Notes: a model not told the origin generated them from the sequence alone. A stretch of 64,000 nt of DNA from Lactuca virosa (GCA_928212115.1 CAKMRJ010005634.1:253602527-253666526), one strand, 5' to 3'. Counted from the first letter of the stretch, positions 1-10,245 are shown. A program made the numbers and translations.

Positions 1-576
1 TATCGCCTTGCGCCACCAGAGATGCAGTAGTTATTCTCGCAGCTCCAGGAGCTGTTGGGAAAAGGATTTATCCGGCCGAGTAGCTCGCCTTGGGGAGCAC
101 CAATCCTCTTTGTCAAGAAAAAGGACGGCTCGCACCGGATGTGCATTGATTACCGGGAGTTGAACAAGCTGACGGTCAAGAACCGTTATCCACTCCCGAG
201 GATCGACGATCTGTTCGATCAGTTGCAGGGTGCATCTTGGTTTTCCAAAATCGATTTGAGGTCTGGTTATCACCAGATGAGGGTTCGCGAGGAGGATATT
301 CAGAAGACAACATTTAGAACTCGTTATGGACATTACAAGTTCGTGGTGATGCCTTTCGGGCTCACCAATGCACCAACAGCGTTCATAGATCTCATGAACC
401 AGGTATGCAGGCCTATGTTGGATCGTTCGGTGATCGTGTTCATCGACGATATTTTGGTATATTCGAGGTCTAGAGAGCAACATGAGGAGCATTTGAGAGA
501 GATCCTTGGAGTATTGAGATCGGAGAGGCTTTATGCCAAATTCTCCAAGTGTGATTTCTGGTTACGAGAGGTCTAG
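1..576 (+). pseudogene. pol: E1 reverse transcriptase, fingers and palm
   Basis: Frame 1 gives the Ty3 RT core: a GFIRPS-SPWGAPI start, a CIDYRELNKLT block, DLRSGYHQ, and the catalytic FIDD at 439-450 (the YVDD-equivalent). The enzyme would copy element RNA to DNA inside the particle. It is broken: TAG at 28-30 and TAG at 574-576 interrupt the frame, the second in place of a likely CAG since the protein family continues in the same frame from 577. The sequence enters the window mid-gene. Confidence 0.93.
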
Positions 577-1040
577 TTCTTGGGGCACCTCGTTAATCAG
601 GATGGGATATTGGTTGATCCGGCGAAGATTGATGCTGTTATGAGTTGGGAGGTGCCGAGATCCCCCACCGAGATTAGGAGTTTTCTGGGGTTGGCCGGTT
701 ACTATCGGAGATTTATCAAAGATTTCTCCAAGATTCTCGTTCCCCTCACCAAATTGACCCGGAAGGGCGTTGCTTTTATTTGGGGTCCCGAGCAGCAGAC
801 CTCATTTGAGACTCTTCGCCAGAGATTATGCGAAGCCCCGGTGCTAGCCCTTCCCGAGGGAATGGAGGATTTTGTGGTTTACGGTGATGCGTCTATATCG
901 GGATTTGGTGCGGTGCTTATGCAGAGAGGGCACATGATAGCATACGCATCGAGGCAGCTAAAGCCTCATGAGACGAGGTATCCCACCCACGATTTAGAGT
1001 TAGGGCAGTGGTGTTCGCCCTCAAGATATGGTGACATTAT
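577..1040 (+). pseudogene. pol: E1 RT thumb and RNase H, N-terminal part
   Basis: Same frame as the preceding segment. It starts with an FLGHLV block, passes the connection (RSFLGLAGYYRRFI) and enters RNase H at GDAS (Asp codon about 885-887), with YASRQLKPHE later. Frame is lost at about 1001-1011, where one G seems to be missing from a run (TAGGGCAG). The rest of RNase H continues in the frame that opens at 1041. A lost base in a G run is a simple explanation. Confidence 0.9.
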
Positions 1041-2237
1041 TTGTATGGGGTTCGGTGTACCATATACACGGACCATAAGAGCTTGAAGTACCTGATGGAT
1101 CAGCCCAACCTGAATATGCGCCAGAGGAGATGGTTGGATGTGGTAAAGGATTACGACTGTGAGATCTTGTACCACCCGGGCAAGGCTAACGTGGTAGCCG
1201 ATGCTCTGAGCCGCAGGGCGGAGAGTGCCCTGATTCGGGATGTGTGCATGAGGATGACGGTTTTGACTCCGGTGTTGGACACCATTCGAGAGGCCCAGGC
1301 GGAGGCCGTGAAACCGGAGAACCGCAAGAGGGAGCGGGTGGTTGGACAAGTATCCGACTTTCTGACAGATAGCCGAGGACTTATGACCTTCCAAGGGAGG
1401 ATTTCAGTGCGCTATACGGGCGGGGCTCAGCGTATACTGATGGAGGAGGCGCATAGATCGATATTCTTGATCCATCCTGGGGCCACTAAAATGTATTTGG
1501 ACCTGAAGAGAGATTACTGGTGGCCTTGTATGAAGAGAGATGTCGCATGGATAGTTGAGAGGTGCTTGACTTGCCGTCGGGTCAAGGCAGAGCACCAACG
1601 TCCACATGGTCCATTGCAGCCTTTGGAGATTCCCCAGTGGAAGTGGGAGCAGATCTCGATGGACTTTATCACCAAGTTACCGAGGACGGCGCGTGGAGTT
1701 GACGCGGTCTGGGTGATTGTGGATCGGTTGACAAAGAGTGCTCATTTCCTTGCAATTAGTGAGAGCACTTCTGTTGAGAGGCTGGCAGAGATTTATGTGC
1801 GAGAGGTGGTAGCTCGGCATGGAGTGCCGTCGTCCATAGTGTCGGATCGGGACGTGCGTTTTACTTCCAGATTCTGGAAGAAGTTCCACGAGGAGTTGGG
1901 AACGCGATTGCATTTTAGTACCACCTACCACCCACAGACAGACGGTCAGAGCGAGCGAAAGATTCAGACGCTCGAGGACATGCTTCGAGCATGTGTTATG
2001 GACTTCGGTGGGAGTTGGTACACGTACCTACCTTTGGCTGAGTTTTCTTACAACAACAACCATCACTCGAGTTTTGGTATGCCTCCCTTTGAGCTCCTGT
2101 ATGGGAGAAGGTGTCGCACTCCCATCTGTTGGGGAAAGGTGGGGCAGAGAGTTATGGGCAGCACAGAGATAGTGCTGAAGACGACCGAGCAGGTTCATCA
2201 GGTCAGACAGAGGTTACTGACGGTGCAGAGTCGTTAG
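1041..2237 (+). pseudogene. pol: E1 RNase H end and integrase
   Basis: The segment begins with the end of RNase H (TDHKSLKYL, then DALSRR). Integrase follows with its zinc-binding H-H-C-C region (Cys codons near 1564 and 1573 in CLTC). The catalytic core has Asp at 1662-1664 (MDFIT), Asp at 1845-1847 (SDRD) and Glu at 1953-1955 (GQSER). All three DDE residues are kept, so this is the best preserved part of E1. It ends at TAG 2235-2237, followed in frame by TGA at 2253-2255. Both look like C-to-T changes (CAG, CGA). Confidence 0.93.
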
Positions 2238-2723
2238 AAGAGTTACGCGGATTGACGGCGATCTGAGCTTGAGTTTCAGGTCAGAGATTTTATGCTCCTG
2301 AAAGTTTCCCTCCGGAAAGGGGTGAACCGGTTCAGGAAGCGGGGCAAGTTGGGGCCTCGATATATCGGTCCATTCAGAGTGACCGCCAGAGTGGGTAAGG
2401 TAGCATACCAGTTGGAGCTACCTGCGGAGTTGAGTAATATCCATAACACCTTCCACGTGTCCCAGTTGTGGAAGTGTGTGGCTGATGAGACGACAGTGGT
2501 ACCATTAGAGGAAATTCAGGTGGATGCGAGCCTGAATTACTTAGAGAGGCCGATTGCGATCTTGGATCGAAAGGTGAAAGTTCTGAGGAACAAGGAAGTG
2601 CCCCTGGTTCAGGTCCAGTGGCAGCATCGGAGAGGGTCCGATTTGACTTGGGAGCCGGAGTCAGAGATGCGGGAGCAGCATCCCGAGTTATTTGTGGAGC
2701 AAGACTTCGAGGGCGAAGTCTGA
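2238..2723 (+). pseudogene. pol: E1 integrase C-terminus and chromodomain
   Basis: After the two stops the same frame continues as the integrase C-terminal domain (GPRYIGPFRV, VAYQLELP, HNTFHVSQL) and a chromodomain-like tail with VQVQWQH, LTWEPE and HPELF. In chromoviruses this tail directs insertion to marked chromatin. The aromatic cage is partly degenerate, as is usual outside the CRM clade. The stop is at 2721-2723, just before the polypurine tract. Confidence 0.9.
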
Positions 2724-2729
2724 TTCTAG

Positions 2730-2740
2730 TGGGGGAGAAT
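2730..2740 (+). other. E1 polypurine tract
   Basis: A TGGGGGAGAAT purine run lies directly before the TGTAACATCC start of the 3' LTR. It is the expected primer site for plus-strand DNA synthesis. The same TGGGGGAGAAT stands before the E2 LTR. Confidence 0.85.
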
Positions 2741-3878
2741 TGTAACATCCGGATTCCCAGGTATGTCATTTTAAGTATTTATTTTTGAGGATGATTAACC
2801 TACTCGACGAGTTGGCGCTATAACTCGCCGACTAGAGTCAGGATGGCCACGTGGGTTTAATGATCTACTCGACGAGTCCGGATGTAGACTTGCCGAGTAG
2901 GCGCTGTGACTTGAAACCCTAAATCTTTGGGCATGAGACCTATTTAGAGGTCCTTATGGCCTTCATTGGCGGCCACACATACCCTTGAGAGACACCATTC
3001 AAACCAGAGAGCATAGAGAGAGAAAGGGAACTAATTTCTTCACCTTAGAGCATTCTTGCAAGGAAGAAGGAGGGGATTCAAGCTAGGCTGACTTCAGGGG
3101 CTCAGATCTTCTACCATTTCATTCAAAGTTGCTGATTAAGGTATGAATCCATGCCCATTTTCGTATGAATAGTAGATCTCATGAATCTAGGGTTTCTTTT
3201 TCCCCTTTTTAGTTGAGTTATGGAGTATGTGAAGTCTCTTTGAGGCATAGGCATCAGAGCTGGACCCTGAGAGGTCCAGAGAGTCCCAATCATCCAGCTT
3301 TATGCAGTCCCATAAGAGTTTTGAGTCTAAGTTATCATTATAAGGGTTATTTTGTCAAATAGAGCTTCATGTGTGGTGCATGGACATAAAGATTGAACCT
3401 TTACGTGACTTTTGGGTGCTAGAAGGTCAGATCTATAAGTTAGAGAAACAGATCTGACCTTAGAAGGTCAAATGAGTATTGCCATGGGGGAAACTCGCCG
3501 AGTCCATGAGAGGACTCGACGAGTCGGATCGGGTTGCCCCGCGATTCGTGACCAGTGGTAACCCGTCGAGTGGGGAGGTTAACTCGACAAGGCGAGTGAG
3601 GCCTTGGAAGGATTCAGAGGATACGCATGAACTCGCCGAGTCACACGAGTGCACTCGGCGAGTCTGGTCAAAATTGGACCATTGACTGGAGTTGACTTTA
3701 GTTGACCTTAGGGTTTGGTCAAACTGTTTAAGAGGGGTCAGGGAGGGGTAGGATGGTCTTCTACCCATTCCCTAGAGATGTGGATGAAAAGAGAGTATCG
3801 ATTAGAATTATTATCATTGTGCTAGGCGGAGGCTAGATCGAGGATATCGAGCACGAGAGTTACTAGACATCTTACGAG

Positions 3879-4222
3879 GTGAGTCTTCTCACTATACATT
3901 ACCTAGAGTGGTATCTATGTGCATACCGGAGGGTCTTATGTGTTATGTGTTTACTTGAGATTATGTGCATCATGATTTATGTATGCTATGTGATATTTAG
4001 ACTGGACCGGAGGGTCCAACGATTTAGACCGGACCAGAGGGTCGAACGAGCTAGACCGGACCGGAGGGTCCAACGAGCTACGGGACTGTAGGGTCACGCT
4101 GAGACACATTGACCAGAGGGTCTTACCGAGTTAAAACCTCAAGTGGCTTATGCGATGTATGTGGTATTTTGGGGAACTCACTAAGCATTTATGCTTACCG
4201 TGTTATGTGATATGTGCTTCAG
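3879..4222 (+). other. candidate intron inside the E1 LTR
   Basis: The donor-like CGAG|GTGAGT has its GT at 3879-3880. The acceptor-like GTGCTTCAG|GTACTACC ends at 4222. The tandem repeats at 3996-4135 lie inside. The same arrangement is present in the E2 LTR. This is inferred from consensus and position; splicing is not shown. Confidence 0.4.
3996..4135 (+). repeat. tandem repeat GACCGGACCGGAGGGTCCAA
   Basis: Three copies of a 27-28 bp unit (TTAGACCGGACCGGAGGGTC followed by CAACGAG) run to about 4080, followed by decayed copies to 4135. The unit contains the near-palindrome GGACCGGAGGGTCC. The matching place in the minus-strand LTR piece at 8470-8560 has GGTCCACC and GGTCCGCC repeats. Confidence 0.8.
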
Positions 4223-4407
4223 GTACTACCGAGGATCGCGGGAAGGCGCCGGCATGATTTGTACACACTGGCAGAGGATTGTGTTTTTGAGATTCTGGGA
4301 TATGTTTTATTGTGATGACATTTGATAGACATGAGATTTTGAGAATATTATATGAGTTTTATTGTGTTTGAAAAATGAAAAATTGTTTTAAAATTTACGT
4401 CGTTACA

Positions 4408-4977
4408 TGGGGAGTACTGAAGTAGTACTCAAGAGTACAGAGCGGATCAGCAGGTTCGGAGCAGGCTCCAGACTGCTCAGAGTCGGTAGAAGAGCTATCC
4501 CGACAAGAGGCGTTCAGATTTAGAGTTGCAGGTGGGAAACTTGGTCCTCCTGAAGGTGTCACCCTAGAAGCGTGTCATTCGGTTCCAGAAAGGGTCAAGT
4601 TGGGCCCTAGGTACATCGGTCCGTTTAGGGTTTTGGGTCAGGTCGGTCGAGTTGCTTACCGGTTAGACCTTCCAGCAGAGCTCATCCAGATCCACAACAC
4701 CTTCCATGTTTGTCAGTTGCGGAAGTGCTTAGTGGATGATTCAGCAATGGTACCCTTTGAGGATATTCAGGTTGATGACAGCCTGAACCACATTGAGCGA
4801 CCTGTAGCTATCCTTGACAAGAAGTCGAAGGATTTGAGGAGCAAGAGGGTGGAGTTGGTAAAGGTGCAATGGCAGTACCGCAAGGGCTCGGAGTGGACTT
4901 GGGAGCCCGAGGAGGAGATGAGGGAACACTACCCAGAGTTGTTTTCAAATGCAGCAGACTTCAAGGACGAAGTCTAA
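4408..4977 (+). pseudogene. pol: E2 integrase C-terminus and chromodomain
   Basis: From 4408 the reading matches the E1 segment at about 2165 onward. The open part, 4600-4974, has GPRYIGPFRVLG, VAYRLDLP, HNTFHVCQL and a chromodomain-like tail with VQWQYRK, WTWEPEEEM and YPELF. Upstream it is broken by TAG at 4487-4489 (same codon as the E1 TAG at 2235), TAG at 4565-4567 and a small indel around 4588-4600. It encoded the C-terminal end of the pol polyprotein. Confidence 0.88.
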
Positions 4978-6249
4978 GACAAGTGGGGGAGAATTGTAAC
5001 GTCTTGTTCCTGGTATGCATTTAAACTTAATTATTTGATTCACTTTGGAAGTGCTACTCGACGAGTTGGTGGCCCTAACTCGTCGAGTAGAAAGAAGTGT
5101 ATGCGCGGGGTTTTAGTGAACTACTCGACGAGTAGGACAGTCTGGAAGAAACCCTAATCTTTAGGGCTTGCACCCTATTTAAGCATCATATATGGCCTCT
5201 CTCCCAGCCTCCATCACCTCCAACCTTAATCTCGAAACCCTAATCAACCTTGAGTGATTTTGAGCTATTTCCTTGCCATTTTTGTGATTTAAAGCTAGAA
5301 GAAGGAAGTAAAGACTTGGAGTTGCAGAAGGAAGGTTGAAGATCCAGAGCTAAGGACGCATTTCTGTCTTGATAAAGGTATAAAGCTTATACCTTGGCTT
5401 CTATTCACTTAGATCTTCATTTGAGCTTGTATATTGTCACTTTTGGGGCATTTCCAAGGTTATTCCGAGATTTGAACTCTTTGGGATGAAAGGACTTCAG
5501 ATCTGGGCACTCTTGAGCTTTAGAAGCTCAAAGTTGCCACCTTTATTTAGCCATGGCCCAATTCCATGAATTAGACTTCCATTTTAGCTTGTAATGGGTG
5601 TTTTATCTTCATAACACCACACATGCACGTAAAGTTAACAAACTTTACGTGTAATGCTAGTCCAAGGAGTCCAGATCTACGAGTTGGAAGCATTGGAATG
5701 GATTAGAATCGACTGAATGGAATTTTCATATGGAGGACTCGACGAGTTGTTCTTGGACTCAGCGAGTCGGGTCGCGAACCCCTAACCCTTTTCTGGTTTT
5801 AAATTAAACCATTGAGTCTAGGAGATGACTTAGTGAGTTGGGCAAGATTAGGACTCGGAAGCTGAAGAACTCGACGAGTTCAAGGAGGGACTCGACGAGT
5901 TCAAAGAGGGACTCGACAAGTTAAAGTCGTTGTGTCCCGATTATATGACAGGAGGAACTCGACGAGTCTGGGAAGGGACTTAACGAGTTGACTCGGTTAA
6001 CCACGAGTCTGAGTAGTATATGAACTCGCCGAGTTGGGAGATAACTCGACGAGTTGGGGTTGACTAGGAGTTGACCTTGACTTTGACTTTCACTTGGATG
6101 TTGACTTTGACCAAGGGTAAAATGGTCATTTTACCCTAAAAAGGATTATCAGATTTCTGATTAAGTGTATTATGTAGTTGATAACCGGGGAGTCGCTAGA
6201 GCAGTAATCAGAGAGTCTTCACTCGAGTTTCAGCAGTCAGCCTTACGAG

Positions 6250-6770
6250 GTGAGTTTTCTCCAGTAGGAACGGGTCTACGGCACCAAGGACGACCTGTAC
6301 ATGTTATGATAGTAGCTGAGTGTGAGCGGGGCCCGAATCTCATAGCAGCCGAGTGTGGGCGAGGCCCGAATCTCGTAGTATTATTTGAGTATAGTTATGT
6401 GACTGTTTGATTGGAGTAGATATATTTGTTGTCTGTGTGATACTTATATGTATGCTAGACAGCGGAGTGTGGGCAGGGCCCGAATCTCCTAGACAACCGA
6501 GTGTGGACGGGGCCCGAATATCCTAGACAGCGGAGTGTGGGTGGGGCCCGAATTTCCTAGACAGCGGAGTGTTGGCAGGACCCGAATCTCCTAGACATCG
6601 GAGTGTGGGCGGGGCCCGAATCTCTAAGACAGCGGAGTGTGGGCGGGGCCCAAAACTCCATGAGAATGGGCAGGGCTCGTATCTCTTAGTTGCATGTTAT
6701 GTGTATGGTACGTGGTAGTTTGGGGAGACACACTAAGCTTCGTGCTTACAATTTTCAGTTTTATTTTCAG
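6250..6770 (+). other. candidate intron inside the E2 LTR
   Basis: The donor-like ACGAG|GTGAGT has GT at 6250-6251. The acceptor-like TTTATTTTCAG|GTACTTCC ends at 6770 after a good pyrimidine tract. The tandem array at 6311-6690 lies wholly between. The layout matches E1 although the repeat units differ. This is a prediction only. Confidence 0.42.
6311..6690 (+). repeat. tandem repeat with GGGGCCCGAATCTC
   Basis: About nine imperfect copies of a 34-35 bp unit (GAGTGTGGGCGGGGCCCGAA, then TCTCCTAGACAGCG) occur in two clusters, 6311-6382 and 6455-6690. Each unit centres on the near-palindrome GGGGCCCG. Confidence 0.85.
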
Positions 6771-7039
6771 GTACTTCCGGTAGCAAGGGGAAAAGCTCGG
6801 GATGATTGCAGTGCACACACCATTTGTTTTAGCCTGGGATGTGTATACTCTGATATTTTGATATACATTGATATGATGTTTGAGATATTGTGACATGTGT
6901 TTGGGATAACTATGGTTTTATTAATAATTAAAAACGAAATTTTTGGTCTGTATTTTTGGAATTTTTCACAATTACATGCATTGCAGTCTTAGGATAATGG
7001 ATGGGTCTAAAATGGATTGTTTTATACGATATTAGTAAG

Positions 7040-7640
7040 TTAAAAATTAGTTTGCTTGGGGGAAAGCAAAGGTTAAGTGTGGGGTATTTTAATATGTGCA
7101 TATTTGGCCATATATTTCATGCATTATCTTAATATTGTATGCTATATTATAGAACGAAAGGTACTTAATCTATTATATGTTGTTATGTAGCGTAAAAGAC
7201 ATGCTCGGAAGCAATATGCAAGCTGGAATCAGGAAAATGCAAGCTTAGGCATGTCGAAGACACAAAAAGAATATTGTTGGACAGCTTGACCACTTTTCAG
7301 TATTTTAGCCATATCTCATGACTTGTAACTCCGATTGACGTGTTTCAAAATGTTCTAAAAATTAGACACAATTTCAGAAAACTTTCATGTTTTAAGAAAA
7401 TGCTGATTCTCCATACCCATGACGCGGTGATCCCGCCACGACGTGGTGAATGGAATCTTCACGATTCTTGACGCCGACTTGGAGAATGCGGGATAAACTC
7501 GAATACCAAGACGTGGTGGGTAGATTTTAGGCAAGTATATATACATCCGAACATTAGGATGAATTGGGGGACTTGGAGGTGACTTTCTAGAGAAGCATTG
7601 CGAGGAAAACCACGATTATTCTTATGATTATAAGACCACG
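7040..7640 (+). mobile_element. E3: Tat/Retand-like Ty3 fragment
   Basis: GCTTGGGGGAAAGCAAAGG followed by AAGTGTGGGGTATTTT (7074-7089) resembles the purine-rich region that precedes the 3' LTR in plant Tat/Retand elements. LTR-like sequence follows with ACGACGTGG words (7436 onward) and a TATATATAC box near 7537. It stops near 7640 without a clear end. The bases 6977-7039 between E2 and this piece hold nothing I recognise. Confidence 0.45.
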
Positions 7641-7764
7641 ATTATTTTTATTATATATATTTTTTAATATAAATATCACCTCCCCTATCACTTTCAAGTC
7701 ATATGAATCTATAATTATCTGTTTGTTTCATAAGTTTTATTTCGGTAACAATGTGTAAAAATTT

Positions 7765-8160
7765 GTCAATCATTACATTTAGATCCTGAATCTCCGCCCC
7801 TATCACTTTCAAGTCATATGAATCTATGAATTTGCCTTCATCTTTGCGTTTCACTTTGTCCCTTCCTATTGGTCGGGAAGGTAGTGTATGTTGAACAATA
7901 TAATCATCGTTGAGGTCGATTCCAACACGAGCATCAGATATAGTGTAATTAGATTAAGATGTTTTTAAGCGTTTTGAGCCACCACGAATATGTTCGTTAG
8001 GTGTTTCGATCGCTTTCCATTATTCGTTATATTTCAAAAAATTCCAAAACTCAACAAAACTTGAAAGACTTTTGTTTTCTTGTTGGTACACTTTTAGCGT
8101 TTTCTTCAAAATCACATCATAACTTGCTCCACTTTGCCATTCACATTGCATGTTGTAATA
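7765..8160 (-). pseudogene. decayed fragment resembling plant NAM-associated / GST-T3-like proteins
   Basis: Read on the minus strand, pieces such as SFVEFWNFLKYN, GGSKRLKTS and LPSRPIGRDKVKRK follow the order seen in plant proteins annotated as NAM-associated C-terminal domain or GST-T3-like. I know these as a fast-amplifying plant family, possibly linked to PIF/Harbinger ORF1. At least two stops break it and no start is visible. A 33-bp block (CCTATCACTTTCAAGTCATA onward) is present twice, near 7675 and 7798. The assignment rests on memory of the motif order, so confidence is modest. Confidence 0.45.
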
Positions 8161-8164
8161 CAAA

Positions 8165-8675
8165 TGCAACGTCCCAATTTTCATAATAAAATTTTCATTT
8201 GTAAAATAAGATAAAATGACATTTTCATAAACCAAACACCAACAAAACCATTTGTTCAAAAGACATAATCCCAAAAACAGAGTATGATAAGTAAACACGG
8301 AATCACAAAATACGAAAGTTATTAATGAGTGTGTGCAGTCACGTATTCGCGTTTCTACGATCATCTGAAGTACCTGAAACATGTAATCCACAACTATAAG
8401 TCAAAACTTAGTAAATTCCCCAATGTAACATAAACAACACAATACATGCAAGCATATAAACATTAACATTCAGCTTGAAGCTGGTCCACCCGTTTTACCT
8501 TTAACATAAAGTTGGTCCGTCCCTGGCCTTTAGCATGAAGGTGGTCCGCCTTGAGTATCTTGGCCTTCTTCACAAAGTTGAACCGCCCTCAACTCGTAAC
8601 AAGATATGTTGAGATATATGTTTAACAGATAAATAGACAATTCAACACCATAAGGAACAGACTAACTAGTTTACC
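8165..8675 (-). repeat. E4: Ty3 LTR fragment, 3' part
   Basis: Reversed, this piece parallels the end of the E1 LTR: CATGTTTCAG|GTACTTC near 8366-8382 (acceptor-like), a GTGTGTGCAG stretch, then a terminus close to GGGACGTTGC at 8165. GGTCC-containing repeats (8470-8560) lie where E1 has its tandem array. It is cut at 8675 by the start of E5. An open frame through it (8020-8391) looks accidental. Confidence 0.6.
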
Positions 8676-10245
8676 TGTAACACCCCAAAATTTTCTAACT
8701 TTTTCAAACTTTAAAATGCTATGGTTTTAACAAAATAATTACGGCTATTAGCCCACATTTAACAAAAAATGGTTCCATAAGAATATTTATGATTAAAACA
8801 TTGGGTGTTACCATTAAGCATCATAAAAACAATAGCAAGAAAATAAGGATTACATAAAAACAATACAATACATAATGAACTTAACAAGTTCCACTCCATT
8901 CTCTATCTCATAACTTCTACTTCCGTCTATCATCTTTCTCCTTGAATATAACATAGGATACATGGCACTAAAAAGAGATACGTAAGATAAAAATGTATCG
9001 TGAGTGATGTAGGATTGAGACCAAAAACATTTCTAGCATTCACACAAAAATATCATTTTGTTCATAACACAATATAATTTAGAACATAAAACCTTTCCAA
9101 GCATTGTCAAGGAAAACTCTTTTCGTACACATCATAAATATAATTTCATATATTATCATTTTATATCTTATCATATCATTTCATTTAATTCTTTTCCATT
9201 TCCAAGGCCAAGGTGGAAAGAACAAATCAATCCACCAAGGTATCATAGTTGGCCAATGTGGATAGAACCAAATCAGTCCACCAATTTATCATAACCGGCC
9301 AAGGTGAACATAACCAAATCAGTCCACCTAGGTATCATAGGTGGACATAACCAAATTAGTCCACCAAGGTATCATACATTAGGACATCTACTTCGCGAAT
9401 AGAGGTACCATCCCAGTAGATTCCTTATATGGCCTCTTATGAGGTATCATAGCCTGAACATCTTTCATTCTTCCTTTACTTTCTTTTATGTTTAACTTTC
9501 TTCTTAGCTTTCACTTTCCACATTAACAATACTCATATCATAATTTATAATATCGTAGTTTATTAGGAAGATATACTTTGAAAAGATACATTTCACATAT
9601 CAAACATTAGTTCTTCCAAAATATTCTTTGCTTTCAAAACATTCTTACTTTCAAAGCATTCTTTCAAAATATTCTTTTCCAAAATATTGAACACTTTCAT
9701 TTCAAAACATTTCATATATATAACCTTTGGATTTCATTAACATAAAATCATTTTGTCATCTACCCTAAAGTGGGAAAATGCCAACACGTACTCACCTCAA
9801 TCACAAGAAGGCTACCTAGTCTTCTTATAGTTCGTTACCTTAGAGAAATACTTTCAATCACCACCTATATAACATGGATGGAGATAAGTCATTAAAAATG
9901 ACCAAATATTCCCTCATAGATTTTTAACATTTAGATACTTCCCATAAACTTATTCAATTCATATTAGCTTATATATAAGTTTTGAAGGCAATCGGAGGTC
10001 AGTTTTCCACAAAAAGTAATACACTTAACAAGACGTTTTGGCACACCCCGTTTCAAAACGGACACGCCCCCATGTCTTGAGTGACATGTCTCCATGTCAT
10101 TTTGACATGCCCCGTGTCACGAGTAGTCTGCAGGTCACTATTTTGTGTAGAATTTTTCTAAAAGCTTTGCAACTAGTTCCTTAACCTTCTATTGTCTACC
10201 AAACTTTACCAAGTGGTTATTAAGGACTAAATAAAGGTTATCAAC
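8676..10245 (-). repeat. E5: Ty3-type LTR, first segment
   Basis: It begins TGTAACACCCCAAAA, the reverse of an LTR end GGGGTGTTACA. CTCACCT at 9791-9797 is the reverse of the AGGTGAG donor found in the other Ty3 LTRs. A tandem repeat lies at 9180-9380. Near 10050-10130 are GACACGCCCCCATGTC and GACATGCCCCGTGTC words. The segment is interrupted at 10245 by E6 and resumes at 18607. It has no gene, and no primer site sits beside the 8676 end, so it may be a solo LTR. Confidence 0.6.
9195..9385 (-). repeat. E5 tandem repeat (AATCAGTCCACCAAGGTATC)
   Basis: About four imperfect copies of a 45-55 bp unit contain AATCAGTCCACC, GGTATCATA and GGCCAAGGTG. The position, between acceptor-side and donor-side sequences, matches the arrays of the E1 and E2 LTRs. 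Confidence 0.7.

Larger units (their letters stand above)
1..4407 (+). mobile_element. E1: Ty3 chromovirus, 3' half (pol and 3' LTR)
   Basis: The stretch reads, in order, RT, RNase H, integrase, chromodomain-like tail, purine tract and LTR, the Ty3/gypsy order. The tail after integrase ends in a W-Q/W-E/PELF-type chromodomain, which places it among plant chromoviruses (probably Tekay-like). The 5' LTR, gag and protease lie before base 1. The right end is at GTTACA (4407), where unrelated-phase pol of E2 begins, so E1 appears to have inserted into E2 pol. The target duplication cannot be tested because the left end is outside the window. Confidence 0.93.
2741..4407 (+). repeat. E1 3' LTR (1667 bp)
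   Basis: It starts TGTAAC and ends GTTACA, a perfect 6-bp terminal inverted repeat. A CTATTTA box near 2938 is a possible TATA. Inside are many ACTCG-N-CGAGT words (2802, 2867, 3493, 3514, 3631, 3653 and degenerate forms), a three-copy 27-28 bp tandem repeat and candidate splice sites (donors near 3140 and 3879, acceptor at 4222). No open frame of note is present. Confidence 0.88.
4408..6976 (+). mobile_element. E2: Ty3 chromovirus, pol tail and 3' LTR
   Basis: Directly after the E1 LTR the sequence resumes in integrase of a second, related chromovirus, then chromodomain, purine tract and a 1982-bp LTR. E1 sits at its left edge, so the rest of E2 is presumably on the far side of E1, outside the window. 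The related but clearly different LTR shows a separate family. Confidence 0.88.
4995..6976 (+). repeat. E2 3' LTR (about 1982 bp)
   Basis: It starts TGTAACGTC after a TGGGGGAGAAT purine tract (4984-4994) and ends near AATTACA. It carries ACTCG-N-CGAGT words at 5056, 5078, 5123, 5737, 5869, 5890, 5957, 6024 and 6043, a CTATTTAAG box near 5171, and a GGGGCCCGAATCTC tandem array. The right end is taken from the inverted terminal bases; the target duplication is not visible. Confidence 0.82.

Noticed and set aside
8020..8391. 123-codon minus-strand ORF
   Set aside because: It crosses from LTR fragment E4 into the separate gene relic, so it is a chance join; only its last part resembles a protein family.
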